DNA from: CAYHWW01 sp964360145
Lineage (GTDB): Bacteria; Bdellovibrionota; UBA1018; CAYHWW01
Reading direction: 5' to 3'
Length of the DNA: 18,571 nucleotides
Assembly (NCBI GenBank): GCA_964360145.1
Contig: CAYHWW010000050.1
Location: forward strand, 1 to 18,571
Shown: in pieces, positions 7,333-15,905 of the stretch
Layout: each line of letters begins with the position of its first letter
Numbering within the stretch: position 1 is the stretch's first letter
Translations under genes and position numbers: made by a program
The notes under the pieces: generated by a model
What the model saw: the letters and a program-made list of their open reading frames with translations, nothing else
Database searches by the model: none
Told to the model about the DNA's origin: nothing

Positions 7333-8459
7333 GCCTCTTCCACCCGCCGCCTTCCCCGCTCACCCATGGCCTCAAATGCGACCCCGTCTTCTTTGGCCAT
7401 GCGGGCCAAGCGCACCATGGCGGTGGCAATATCCCGCGGGGACTGAGGAGTGAAACTCAGTGCGCATTTCATGTCGCTCATGAGACGGGCTAGCGGCGGT
7501 AAATCACTGTAGAGGAAGGGCATGCCCCGGGCTGCGTAGTCGAAAAACTTGTTCGCAAGGGTGTGGCGCGTAAATTCATTGTCTTCCAAGGACACAATGC
7601 CCGCATCCGCCGCCGCATAGAGACCAGGGAGGCTCTCCGGTGAATAGCGCCCGGTGAACGTTACCGCGTCACCGAGACTGAGGCGATGGGCAAGGGCACG
7701 CAGATCTTCCTCTACCTCCCCTCCCCCCGCAAGGAGAAGGCGCAGCCCTGGTTCCTCACGAAGCGCCATCGCGAACCCCTCCATCACGGCATCCAAGCGC
7801 CGGTCAGCGCAGAGAATGCCGTGATAGCCAAAAACAAACGTGCCGTCGGCCCAGGGGTGGCGGCGAACGCCCGCCTGGGGAAGCGGCAGCTCCGGTGTAT
7901 TCCGCACCACGACGATACGACCACCATCCACGCCTAAGGCTTCAAGGCGCGCCTTCATTTCATCGCAGACAACTATGATGCCATCGGCGGCCTTGAGGGC
8001 GCGACGCTCCACGGCATCTGGGAGGCGGAGGTCATGGACTAAGAAACGCAGCACGGGGTTCTCACTGTATTTCTTCCAGGAGCGCATGGCCGCGGGGTAA
8101 TGCTCGGCCATATCGAGAACAAGTCGCGCTCCCGTTGCCATCGCCGCCATTGCTCCGGGCAAAGCCAAGGGGATATCCCGCACCAGAAGCACGGAAGCGC
8201 CGCTTTGGCGGATGGCTTTACGGATGGCGGCCACCCAAAGCATGTTTCCCGGCACGGGCAGCGATGCCACGGATGGCAGCCCCGCCCCCACTCTGATAAT
8301 GCGCACGCCATCAATGATTTCCTCGGCGGGCTCATCGCCACGGGCCCGAGCAACCACGGTGACCTTGCCCCCCGCGGCCAAAAGAGCGCGATTCAACTTA
8401 CCGACACGCACTTCCCAGGGGTAAGCGCCCTGCCACACATGCACCACTGATAGTGTCAC
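7278..8459 (-). CDS. Family 4 glycosyltransferase
   Basis: A 393-residue GT-B enzyme, likely cytoplasmic or membrane-peripheral. The N-terminal domain has LLVRDIPLALPGA (91-103) and the acceptor-side LDMAEHYP (115-122). The hinge shows VVVRNTPE (183-190), a common GT4 signature, and the donor domain shows FGYHG (210-214) and LLLAGGGE (241-248). Where most GT4 enzymes have EX7E, this one has HTLANKFFDYAARGMP (299-314); this matches the 'PNKLFEY' type of GT4, with Asp instead of the second Glu. Translation starts at GTG, with GAGAGGA eight bases upstream, 3 bases after the polymerase/ligase stop. The conserved C-terminal helix (EEAYNWES) reaches into the 55-base overlap with the plus-strand GT4, so that overlap is coding on this strand. 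Confidence 0.9.
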   Translation of the reverse strand: MTLSVVHVWQGAYPWEVRVGKLNRALLAAGGKVTVVARARGDEPAEEIIDGVRIIRVGAGLPSVASLPVPGNMLWVAAIRKAIRQSGASVLLVRDIPLALPGAMAAMATGARLVLDMAEHYPAAMRSWKKYSENPVLRFLVHDLRLPDAVERRALKAADGIIVVCDEMKARLEALGVDGGRIVVVRNTPELPLPQAGVRRHPWADGTFVFGYHGILCADRRLDAVMEGFAMALREEPGLRLLLAGGGEVEEDLRALAHRLSLGDAVTFTGRYSPESLPGLYAAADAGIVSLEDNEFTRHTLANKFFDYAARGMPFLYSDLPPLARLMSDMKCALSFTPQSPRDIATAMVRLARMAKEDGVAFEAMGERGRRRVEEAYNWESDGRSAVEFLSRS

Positions 8460-8462
8460 CGG

Positions 8463-9914
8463 TCAGTCCTCTCTCCGCGGCAGGGAATGTCGTGGCGCGA
8501 CTCGGGCCTTGGAAGCCACCAGCGCGCCAGCCACGAGGATGTAAGGGAATAGGACATACGTATGGGAGAGGAACGTCATGGATACGCCGTAGGAAGCGGC
8601 GGCCAAAAGCCACGTGGGATCCCGCGGCGCGGCCTGAATGCCGCAGACCACCGCCCCCAGGATGAAAAATGCCATGAACAATGCGAGACCCACCCACCCT
8701 GACTCAGCGAGCGCGAGAATCCAGGAGGAATGGGCCGTGCGCTTGCCGAACTCGTGCGTGATCTCCGTGGCGTAGCGCTCATAATTACTGGGGAACTGAC
8801 CAAAGCCGACGCCAAAAACAGGATTGAAGATGGCCATGCGGATGCCAGAGATCATGAAACTCTTGCGACTCTCCGAGGAGCCCTCCAGATCACCAGCCTC
8901 CCGGTTGAACACTTTGGTGGCAGCATAACCGCCCATGAGGATGCCGAAGATGAGCACTGCGGCCAGGGCCTTTCTCTTGATGCGGAGGAAGGCCCATACA
9001 CCGGCCGCGGCCCCCAACGACATGATCGCCCCGCGGGACTGAGCAAGCCCCATGACGCCGAGGGCGATGAGCACGGGGACGGCGGCGATGACCTTCTCCA
9101 ACAACCGAGACTTGCGGAAGAACGGAGTGGCCGCCAAAGGCAGCAATAACGTCATGACGGCGGCGACGTCATTGGTGTTCTTGAAGATGCCAAAGGCGAT
9201 GATGCGCCCCCCATCCGTGTACCCTTCGGCCCAGAACACGATGGCGATGAGCCCCACGCAAGCAAGGATGGTAACCAAAGTAACCTTGAAGGCCCAAACG
9301 GAGAACTCATCGCGAATGAGAGTGTAGATGAGATAAAACAGCACGACGGCCCGCACGATTGTATCGCTGAACCCCCTCACTGTCTCCGCGGGATCGGGGG
9401 TCACCACGGAGGTCGCCAACAACCAAGCAGCGTAGGCGAAGAGCACCAAGAGCACCCGATGGAAGCGCAGACTCAGGCGATCCATCACGAAAATATAGAA
9501 AGCCGCCCATGCTGCCGCGAAGAACATGGAGAAGCGGGGAACCTCGAGCATGAGCTCATTGTTCACCATGATTTCCCAAGGGCGCATGAGGATCATGGAC
9601 ATCATAAAACAAAGCGCGAAGGCGGGATTCAGCACGGAAAGAAACGTTCCCATCGCCAGAGCAAAGCCCAGGAACCAGTAAATGGGCTCGAAGAAATACA
9701 CGGAAACAAACAAGACAATGCTGAATGCGCCAATGGAGGCCATCCAATGGAATGAGCTCGGGGTTCCACCACCCAGCGTATCCTTGGGGAAGCGGTCACT
9801 GGCGGAGAGCCATCCCATCATCAGCACAATCCACAGCACGTTGAGGAAAATGCTCTGCAAGACCAGACAGGTCTCCACGAAGGGCAGCATCTCATAATCA
9901 ATCATGCTGTTCAC
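8463..9914 (-). CDS. O-antigen ligase/polymerase family protein (Wzy_C)
   Basis: A 483-residue polytopic inner-membrane protein with about ten hydrophobic helices. It has the Wzy_C/WaaL layout: FKNTNDVAAV (244-253), the SRGA turn (293-296) entering the Wzy_C region, and a large periplasmic loop (about 335-395) with SSESR (346-350) and GVGFGQFPSNY (368-378). The loop ends in AHSSWILALAESGWVG (394-409), whose His is the usual functional residue. Next to Wza- and Wzz-type genes it most likely polymerises the undecaprenyl-linked repeat unit in the periplasm. A ligase attaching glycan to lipid or protein cannot be excluded. The start is GTG with AAGGTG nearby; an in-frame ATG lies at 9905. It starts 16 bases after the Wzz-type gene. 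Confidence 0.88.
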   Translation of the reverse strand: MNSMIDYEMLPFVETCLVLQSIFLNVLWIVLMMGWLSASDRFPKDTLGGGTPSSFHWMASIGAFSIVLFVSVYFFEPIYWFLGFALAMGTFLSVLNPAFALCFMMSMILMRPWEIMVNNELMLEVPRFSMFFAAAWAAFYIFVMDRLSLRFHRVLLVLFAYAAWLLATSVVTPDPAETVRGFSDTIVRAVVLFYLIYTLIRDEFSVWAFKVTLVTILACVGLIAIVFWAEGYTDGGRIIAFGIFKNTNDVAAVMTLLLPLAATPFFRKSRLLEKVIAAVPVLIALGVMGLAQSRGAIMSLGAAAGVWAFLRIKRKALAAVLIFGILMGGYAATKVFNREAGDLEGSSESRKSFMISGIRMAIFNPVFGVGFGQFPSNYERYATEITHEFGKRTAHSSWILALAESGWVGLALFMAFFILGAVVCGIQAAPRDPTWLLAAASYGVSMTFLSHTYVLFPYILVAGALVASKARVAPRHSLPRRED

Positions 9915-9930
9915 GCCCCCACCTTAGGAC

Positions 9931-11046
9931 CTAACTCGGTAGACGCACGACGCCGAAGAGCTCGAGACCCATCTCTTTTGCGAGTTTTTTGGGTGACATC
10001 TGGGCCCGGGACCAGAACTCCGCCATGGCGACTGATACCACGGCAGCCATGATGCCCATGATGAGCGCCGTAAGGAGGAAGAGTTTCAACTTGGGGAACA
10101 CCGGGGTCTTGGGAAAGAGAGGCTCCTTCACCAAGGTGACGTAGCTCGACATCGTGGGATCCTTTTTCTCGATCTCCAGCGAGATGCTCAAAAGGTGCTC
10201 CTGCTTGCGGAGGTCTTCACGAATATTGACAGTCTCGCTGCCGCTGCTGCCGTTGCGGAAAATACGACGCTTCTTCGTGAGATGGGCCGAGAGACCGCCG
10301 CCACGTTCGGCGTCCTTGAGCTCAGCGATTTCGTTTTTCATGGCCTGCACGCTGGGATGGTTCTCGCTATAAGCATGCTGCAGATCCGTGAGGCGCTTTT
10401 CGAGCACGTTGATCTGAGCCACGATCTGGACTTTCTCCGCGGCCACTCGCTTGTCCCCGCCCGGGGTCAAAGCGTTAGTGCCCGGCAAAGGCGCCCCCCC
10501 TTTGGTGTTGGCGATCTCATCCTGCAATACCGCGAAGAACTCCTCCAACATGCGCACTCTGCGCTCATACATGGAGGTGCGCACAGCATCGATGGCCTCA
10601 TGGATGATGCTGTCCACCACGTCGGGGTTCCGACCCTTGTATTTGAGGGAAAACTGGGTGGCGGTCACCGGCGCAATGTCCAGGTTCTTCAGGAAAAGCT
10701 CAATTTCCACGGGGTATAGAGCATCCCCTTTCGTCGTCTGGAAAATCTTGTATTTCTCGCCGAGGCGCTCGGCGAACTCAACACCGAGGGCGGACTTGAG
10801 AATCTTCTCGCGCTCCGCACGCAGTTCCCCTGGATCATGGGTTTGGGAGATGAGATCGCCAATGAGCGGATTTTGGAAATAAGACACACCGATATGAATG
10901 ATGGCTTCCGAGCGGTAGCTGCGAGGCGCCAGCACATACAGGATGATGACAGCGCTGAAAGCGATGGTGAAGGACGCCGCCATCACCGCCTTATGGCGAC
11001 GTAAAATATCAAACACATCCATGGGACGGATCACGAAGTCACCCAC
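9931..11046 (-). CDS. Wzz/PCP-type chain-length determinant (no kinase domain)
   Basis: A 371-residue polysaccharide co-polymerase. It has an N-terminal membrane helix (about 19-40), a long periplasmic part with coiled-coil character (about 75-285), a proline-rich approach (PLFPKTPVFPKLK) and a second membrane helix (about 322-343), followed by only about 28 cytoplasmic residues. It therefore lacks the fused BY-kinase of Wzc and resembles the split PCP architecture. Such proteins set polymer length and connect the polymerase to the Wza channel. The start was chosen at GTG 11046, which has GGAGG five bases upstream and overlaps the previous stop by 8 bases. The longer frame begins with TTG (11079) without a ribosome site. 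An internal ATG at 11022 is the other candidate. Confidence 0.88.
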   Translation of the reverse strand: MGDFVIRPMDVFDILRRHKAVMAASFTIAFSAVIILYVLAPRSYRSEAIIHIGVSYFQNPLIGDLISQTHDPGELRAEREKILKSALGVEFAERLGEKYKIFQTTKGDALYPVEIELFLKNLDIAPVTATQFSLKYKGRNPDVVDSIIHEAIDAVRTSMYERRVRMLEEFFAVLQDEIANTKGGAPLPGTNALTPGGDKRVAAEKVQIVAQINVLEKRLTDLQHAYSENHPSVQAMKNEIAELKDAERGGGLSAHLTKKRRIFRNGSSGSETVNIREDLRKQEHLLSISLEIEKKDPTMSSYVTLVKEPLFPKTPVFPKLKLFLLTALIMGIMAAVVSVAMAEFWSRAQMSPKKLAKEMGLELFGVVRLPS

Positions 11047-11626
11047 GGTGGCCTCCACGAGCGTAGGGCAAAACGCCAAATATCTGGATGTTCGCGGCCT
11101 TGCGCAGGGAATCGATCACCTTCATTGCGTGACGGGGCAGGCCCTCTTCCGGCGCAACGATGACCGCAGCATGACAGCGCGAGGCCATGAGCGCTTTCTG
11201 CGGGGCGGCATCCGCCCACTCACTGACAGCAGGCCCCACGAAGAACTGCACGGGATAGGCGCGGCTGGCCTCAGCGATGGCCTCCGCCACGGCGGCTTGC
11301 GCTGGCACCTCGACGTCTGGCACGGTGAGGACATCAAAAGCACCCATGGATTGGCGATGCACCCGAATGCCCTCCGCGACGACAAGGGCGCAGGTTTGAC
11401 CAAGCTGAAGAGACACCGTGGCAGCGAGAATGGAGCCAACAGCGCGGGCGGACTCTTCGTCATCCCAGGGAAGCAAAGCAATGCGCTGGGCATTACGCGC
11501 ATGCGCCGCGGCAAGGAAGCGACCGATGAAGCGGTTCGCCCTGCTGTCTTCGATGATTTGAGGGGTGGTAGCCAGCGCGCCAGAGACAGACGGCATCACT
11601 GAAGGCACATCACGAAGGTTGGACAT
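11039..11626 (-). CDS. BY-kinase-like (CpsD/ExoD-type) protein lacking Walker motifs
   Basis: A 195-residue soluble protein in the place where split Wzc systems have the tyrosine kinase, between the Wza-type and Wzz-type genes. It follows the CpsD/Mrp-like plan: EDSRANRFIGRFL (26-38) resembles the 'E.yR.LRtNl.f' helix; IALLPWDDEESARAVG (49-64) is where the P-loop should be; CALVVAEG (79-86) replaces the Walker A' strand; VQFFVGPAVS (126-135) replaces Walker B. The end, HAAVIVAPEEG (152-162) to IFGVLPYAR (182-190), fits the final strands of the fold. No GK[ST] is present and no Tyr cluster ends the protein. It may act as an inactive partner of the Wzz-type protein. AGGA lies seven bases before the ATG. 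The homology call is inferred by eye. Confidence 0.68.
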   Translation of the reverse strand: MSNLRDVPSVMPSVSGALATTPQIIEDSRANRFIGRFLAAAHARNAQRIALLPWDDEESARAVGSILAATVSLQLGQTCALVVAEGIRVHRQSMGAFDVLTVPDVEVPAQAAVAEAIAEASRAYPVQFFVGPAVSEWADAAPQKALMASRCHAAVIVAPEEGLPRHAMKVIDSLRKAANIQIFGVLPYARGGHRG

Positions 11627-11652
11627 CGGAATCCTATACTCTCATTTCGATC

Positions 11653-11670
11653 TGCTCACAATGCTCACAA
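11653..11670. repeat. 9-bp tandem duplication at the stop of the export gene
   Basis: TGCTCACAA occurs twice in direct succession, at 11653-11661 and 11662-11670. The second copy contains the TGA stop of the Wza-type gene (minus strand), so the duplication adds an identical sequence just after the stop. It lies in the 38-base spacer before the BY-kinase-like gene. It may be simple slippage; no function is evident. Confidence 0.6.
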
Positions 11671-12702
11671 TGCCAGAATAGCGATGGCGATGGTCGCCAT
11701 GAGGCTGGTGAGCGATACGAAAAATGGCCCCATGCGTTCCAAAGTTGAAGGCTTAAATTGAGTCGATTTAACTAAGATGACGTCGCCGGGCTGCATCAAT
11801 AATGGCCGACTGGTGGAGTCAACAAAATTAATTGTCTCTACCTCGTCCCTCGTCTTATGGATCACGACGATGTTCGACATATCCCCCGTGGGCAAGGGCC
11901 CCCCCGCCTGGCCAATGTACCAGCTGATGTCCAGGCCTTGCTGCAACGGGTATTCGCCCGGACGATGGACATCGCCCATGATTTGGATGGTCTGACTGCC
12001 TGAACCAGCGGCCGCGTCAGCGCTCATCTGGAAGAAAAGCTGCTCACCGCCACGCCAGAGAATCTCGTTCCGCACGTCATACTTGAGGAAGTAGTCATTG
12101 ATGCGCACCCAACGCACCGCCGGCTTGTGATCTTTGGTCATCAGCTCGGGTGTGACGATGCGCACGTACTCCGGTCGCCCCGCGGCCTGAGTCTTCCCTT
12201 CAGCTGCCCCATTGCTAGAGGGGGCACCCTGAACCAATCCGCCGCTCATTGCCATGAGCTCCTCCAGGCTGGTATCGAGCTTCACGCTGTAGATCCCAGG
12301 TTTCTGAACGAGCCCACGCACTTCCACCAGGAACTCGCGGGATACGACCTCGATGGATACGGAGTTTTTTACCTTGAAATAGGAGGCGTAGGCCTTCTCG
12401 ATTTTATCCGCCAACTCATCAAGTTCCTGGCCTGCGGCCTGCATTTTCACCTTATAAGGCAGCGAGAGGAAGCCCCGGAAGTCCACGCGGAACTCACCAG
12501 AGATCTCGGAATCCGCACTATGGCGGATACGCAGGCGGAAACCAGGTGAAACAACTTTAGTCTTCTCCTGGACGGCCCTCTCCTCCTGGTATTCCTTCAG
12601 CATGTCGCGCTGATCAACGACCTGTCGAGTTGGGGCGGAGGAACACGCGGATAAGACGGCCAATGCGGCAGTGGCGACGAAACGAGCAAATAGTTTATTC
12701 AT
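11665..12702 (-). CDS. Wza-type polysaccharide export lipoprotein
   Basis: A 345-residue outer-membrane export protein. The signal peptide ends in a lipobox (V-L-S-A-C, lipidated Cys20). The Poly_export domain runs from VSPGFRLRIRHSADSEISGE (51-70) to about 120. Two SLBB-type beta-grasp domains follow: FLVEVRGLVQKPGIYSV (124-140) with LEELMAMSGGL, and IQIMGDVHRPGEYPL (239-253) with ISWYIGQAGGPL. PGDVILV (305-311) is the usual closing motif, and a hydrophobic C-terminal segment (327-345) may form the outer-membrane helix. It should form the octameric channel through which the finished polymer leaves. It overlaps the deacetylase stop by 8 bases and is 38 bases before the BY-kinase-like gene. 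Confidence 0.94.
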   Translation of the reverse strand: MNKLFARFVATAALAVLSACSSAPTRQVVDQRDMLKEYQEERAVQEKTKVVSPGFRLRIRHSADSEISGEFRVDFRGFLSLPYKVKMQAAGQELDELADKIEKAYASYFKVKNSVSIEVVSREFLVEVRGLVQKPGIYSVKLDTSLEELMAMSGGLVQGAPSSNGAAEGKTQAAGRPEYVRIVTPELMTKDHKPAVRWVRINDYFLKYDVRNEILWRGGEQLFFQMSADAAAGSGSQTIQIMGDVHRPGEYPLQQGLDISWYIGQAGGPLPTGDMSNIVVIHKTRDEVETINFVDSTSRPLLMQPGDVILVKSTQFKPSTLERMGPFFVSLTSLMATIAIAILAL

Positions 12703-13738
12703 GGGTCATCTCATAGGCAGCAGGTTTATCAGCATGGCAGGTGCGTTTGGCGAAAAGCCAGGGCATTGAAAATACGCCCGCATAGGATGGCAGATCCAGG
12801 GGCTGGTCCACGCGCTTCAAATCGAAGGGGTCGAGGCGGGCAGCATCATTGGCCCCAGTCAAAAAGGAGAAAGCCGCCTCATAGCCGCACTCCTGCGCTA
12901 TCCCTTTGGATTCGATATTGAAATGCTCGTAACCACCCACGGGGTAAGCGATGGTGTGCACGGTGGTACCGAGGCGACTTTCGATGAGGGCCTTGGAACG
13001 CCGAAACTCTTCCGCCTGAGCCTCCGGCGGGATGCGAGACAACACGGGATGGCTATGGGTATGAGACCCCACGGAGAACCCCTGACTCACCAGCGAGCGT
13101 AAATCGTCCCAACTCATGAGCTCTGGATCCATGTCTTCCAGCCGAGGCCTGGGAGCGCCGCAGGCCTGAAAGAGCTCTTCCAGCAAACCATCGACTTGCT
13201 CCAAGGGCGTGGACTTGTAGAGAGCCGTGAACTTTTCAGCGGTTGTACTCAAGCCCAATGAAAGATCGTACCCCACGCCACGAACCGTGAACTGCTGGCG
13301 CGTGGCGAGCTTAATGGCCCAGTAAATGTGATCCCACCAGCCCAGCATGCGGTTTTCAATGGCCTGGGTGGCCACGAAGAAGGTGGCGGGTATGCCCAGG
13401 TCTTTCAGGATGGGAGCAGCGATGGTGGCATTGTCCTTGTAGCCATCGTCAAAGGTAATCATGAACCCGCGGCGCGGCAGGGTCCCGCGCCCCTTCAATG
13501 CCGCCAGCAACTCGGTTTCCGACACGGGGTCCGCATACCGCTTCATGGTGATCAGATGCTCACGGAACTTGACATCATCAATGGAGAACATTGAATCATC
13601 GAAGCGGGGGCAAAATGCCCCCTTCGGCGCCACGCGATGAAAGGCGAAAATGATGAGGCTGCCCGGCCCAACCGCTCTAAAAACAGGCAGAATCCGCGCT
13701 GTTTCCAGTACGGATGCCAGGCGGCCTTTACGGCTCAT
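12695..13738 (-). CDS. NodB-type polysaccharide deacetylase
   Basis: A 347-residue member of carbohydrate esterase family 4, probably removing N- or O-acetyl groups from the polymer or a lipid-linked precursor. With the ATG start, motif 1 is MITFDDGYKD (93-102; Asp97 and Asp98 as base and metal ligand). Motif 2 is SHTHSH (225-230; His226 and His230 as metal ligands) and motif 3 is AYPVGGY (264-270). An early FAFHRVAP segment is also typical of the family. No classical signal peptide is visible, so its compartment is uncertain. The frame extends to a TTG at 13789, with a GTG at 13765 that has GAGG 11 bases upstream; none of the three starts has an ideal ribosome site. It is the first gene of the right arm and overlaps the Wza-type gene by 8 bases. 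Confidence 0.9.
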   Translation of the reverse strand: MSRKGRLASVLETARILPVFRAVGPGSLIIFAFHRVAPKGAFCPRFDDSMFSIDDVKFREHLITMKRYADPVSETELLAALKGRGTLPRRGFMITFDDGYKDNATIAAPILKDLGIPATFFVATQAIENRMLGWWDHIYWAIKLATRQQFTVRGVGYDLSLGLSTTAEKFTALYKSTPLEQVDGLLEELFQACGAPRPRLEDMDPELMSWDDLRSLVSQGFSVGSHTHSHPVLSRIPPEAQAEEFRRSKALIESRLGTTVHTIAYPVGGYEHFNIESKGIAQECGYEAAFSFLTGANDAARLDPFDLKRVDQPLDLPSYAGVFSMPWLFAKRTCHADKPAAYEMTHE

Positions 13739-13883
13739 TTTTACGCGGAATCGCGGAATTCGCACAGGCGGGGGATCCTCGTGGTTCAATCAGCTTTATT
13801 CAGAGAGAGCCTCATAGCAACGAGGGTGCTGTTCACGCAAGAAAAAGGTGCCTGAGTCTAAACTCGTGGGTTATGACTCACGC
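13739..13883. promoter_or_regulatory. Divergent intergenic region between deacetylase and glycosidase
   Basis: This 145-base region must carry the promoters for the minus-strand export arm and the plus-strand glycosidase-hslO pair, because the two genes diverge here. No pair of good -35/-10 boxes was found on either strand. On the minus strand TTGCTA followed by TAAAGC at 16 bases is a weak possibility. The region also contains the alternative starts of both genes (TTG 13789, GTG 13765, GTG 13848), so its true non-coding part may be as short as 58 bases. Confidence 0.35.
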
Positions 13884-15905
13884 ATGGGACGAGCCTCTAC
13901 CCTCCTTTTCTCGCTGACCCTGCTTGCCGCCCCATGGCTTGGAGCTCCCCCAGCGCATGCCGAGGGCATCAAAGCCCTCTGGGCTAACGATGGCGGCGAT
14001 AAAGTCACCCGGGACGAAACCCGCGCCTCCCACGGCCTGGATGTAACCAATCCCTGTTGGGATGGAAAGACGGTGCGCCTCTTCGGCGCTAAAAACGAAA
14101 TCATCGCCTTCAACATGGTGCTGGAGGCGGGAAATACGCCGGTTGCCGGGGTCAAAGCCCGTTTCACCCCCCTCACGGGCCAGTGGGACAGCCGCGACAT
14201 CGAGCTTTTTCTCGTCCGTTATCTTCAGATCCGCGGCCTCTCTCGTCTCTCTTATGAAACCTATGACGAGCGCCACGTACCGGCTCGGTTCCGGCGTTCA
14301 CATACCGCCAATGGCATCGGGCGTGGCACCTGGGAAGACCGGCCGGACCATGACAAATTCTACCCTGAGATCGCCGTGCCGCTAGAGATGGCGGCCAAGG
14401 ACGGATTCTCCATCCCGCCCAGGCGCAGCCAAAGCCTCTGGGTGGACATCTACATTCCCAAGGATACCCCTGCCGGGCTCCACACGGCTCAAATCGAGAT
14501 CATTGAGGGCTCCGAAGTCACCCGCAAAGTGCCACTCAGCCTTGACGTGCGTCCCTTTACCCTGCCCGACGCGGCGAGCACCCGCACCATGGTGTTCCTG
14601 GGCTATGACGATTTGGCGCGGCGCTACCTCGGCAAGGATGCCGATGGCCTTTCCGGCGGTGATGATGCCGCGCTCCAACGCATCAGGGACAGGCATTTTC
14701 AAATGGCCCACCGCCATCGCATTTCCCTCATCGACGCCGACCCCGGCGTCTCAGCGGTTCCCACGGGGCGCCCGAGACCCGCCTGGATCCCCCGCCTGGA
14801 TGGCAGTCTTTTCACCCCTGCCCATGGCTATCGCGGTCCCGGCGAAGGCGTGGGTAACGGCATCTACAGCATTGGTACCTACGGGACCTGGGCCTGGAAG
14901 AGCGGCGGAGAAAAGGCCATGCAGATCAATACCGACATGTGGGAACACTGGTTCACCGCGAACCATCCCACGACGGAGCGCTTTCTCTATCTCATCGACG
15001 AGGCCACGGAACACGGCAAAACCGAGGAATGGGCCCGCTGGGTGAGAAGCAACCGGGGACCAGGCCGTAAACTATATACATTCGCAACGCTCCCCCTGCC
15101 CGACGCTGTGGCGAAGGCCCCCTCCCTCACCATGATTGGAAGCTGGTTCACTTCCGGCCCGAAGGGACTGTGGGAGAAGAGTTTTGTAAAAAGCAAAGCC
15201 GAGGATAAGCGCTTCGTGGCCTACAATGGCAAGCGCCCCGCCAATGGCTCCTTCGCCACTGAAGATGATGGCGTTGCCTTGAGACAGCTGCCCTGGGCCC
15301 AGCGCAAGATGGGGGTCCACCGCTGGTTCTTCTGGGAAAGCACCTATTATCGCGACTACCAGAACGGCCGCGGAAACACCGACGTGTGGACCAATGCCCA
15401 AACCTTTGGCTGCCCCCCCACCCAGGATGTGGTCGTCGGTGAAGCAGGCTGCAATCACTCCAACGGCGACGGCGTGCTGTTCTACCCCGGCACCGACAAG
15501 GTTTTCCCCCAGGAATCCTATGACGTGGCTGGCCCCGTGGCGAGCCTGCGCCTCAAACACTGGCGCCGGGGCATCCAGGATATGGATTACTATGATCTCG
15601 CCGTCCGCAAAAACCCCGCCGCCGCGGCTAAAATCCTCAAGGCCATGGTGCCCCAGGCCCTGTGGGAATACGATATCGACGACCCCAAGGACCCCACCTG
15701 GGTGCGCACGGACATCAGCTGGCCCACGGACCCCGCCGCTTGGGAACGGGCGCGGCTCGCGCTGGCTCAGATCATCGAAGGCGGACACCCCGACATTAAA
15801 TGGACGGAATCACTATCCATAAAGCCAAAAAAAGCGGGCCTGGGTTGGACCGATAAGATCCTTCTGAAGTACGATCATGTCAGAAGGAAGGTGGGTCGCC
15901 CATGA
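13884..15905 (+). CDS. Secreted GH123/DUF4091-type glycoside hydrolase
   Basis: A 673-residue exported protein. The signal peptide MGRASTLLFSLTLLAAPWLG ends near A-H-A (24-26). After a beta-rich N-terminal part (about 30-230), a barrel-type domain carries RFLYLIDEATE (366-376), whose adjacent Asp372-Glu373 match the catalytic pair of GH123 beta-N-acetylgalactosaminidases. The C-terminal part has GDGVLFYPG (528-536) and SLRLKHWRRGIQDMDYY (554-570), the hallmark of the DUF4091/GH123 catalytic family. It probably trims or turns over the polysaccharide made by the adjacent locus, or a related hexosamine polymer (inference). A GTG at 13848 would add 12 residues; the ATG gives the more normal signal peptide. 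Its stop overlaps the hslO start by ATGA. Confidence 0.85.
   Translation: MGRASTLLFSLTLLAAPWLGAPPAHAEGIKALWANDGGDKVTRDETRASHGLDVTNPCWDGKTVRLFGAKNEIIAFNMVLEAGNTPVAGVKARFTPLTGQWDSRDIELFLVRYLQIRGLSRLSYETYDERHVPARFRRSHTANGIGRGTWEDRPDHDKFYPEIAVPLEMAAKDGFSIPPRRSQSLWVDIYIPKDTPAGLHTAQIEIIEGSEVTRKVPLSLDVRPFTLPDAASTRTMVFLGYDDLARRYLGKDADGLSGGDDAALQRIRDRHFQMAHRHRISLIDADPGVSAVPTGRPRPAWIPRLDGSLFTPAHGYRGPGEGVGNGIYSIGTYGTWAWKSGGEKAMQINTDMWEHWFTANHPTTERFLYLIDEATEHGKTEEWARWVRSNRGPGRKLYTFATLPLPDAVAKAPSLTMIGSWFTSGPKGLWEKSFVKSKAEDKRFVAYNGKRPANGSFATEDDGVALRQLPWAQRKMGVHRWFFWESTYYRDYQNGRGNTDVWTNAQTFGCPPTQDVVVGEAGCNHSNGDGVLFYPGTDKVFPQESYDVAGPVASLRLKHWRRGIQDMDYYDLAVRKNPAAAAKILKAMVPQALWEYDIDDPKDPTWVRTDISWPTDPAAWERARLALAQIIEGGHPDIKWTESLSIKPKKAGLGWTDKILLKYDHVRRKVGRP

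Noticed and set aside
11047..11079. TTG start for the Wzz-type protein
   Set aside because: No ribosome site before the TTG, whereas GTG 11046 has GGAGG at five bases and a short overlap with the preceding stop.
15072..15788. Minus-strand 238-codon frame over the glycosidase
   Set aside because: The plus strand carries the GH123/DUF4091 signature and a signal peptide; the minus product has no recognisable domain.
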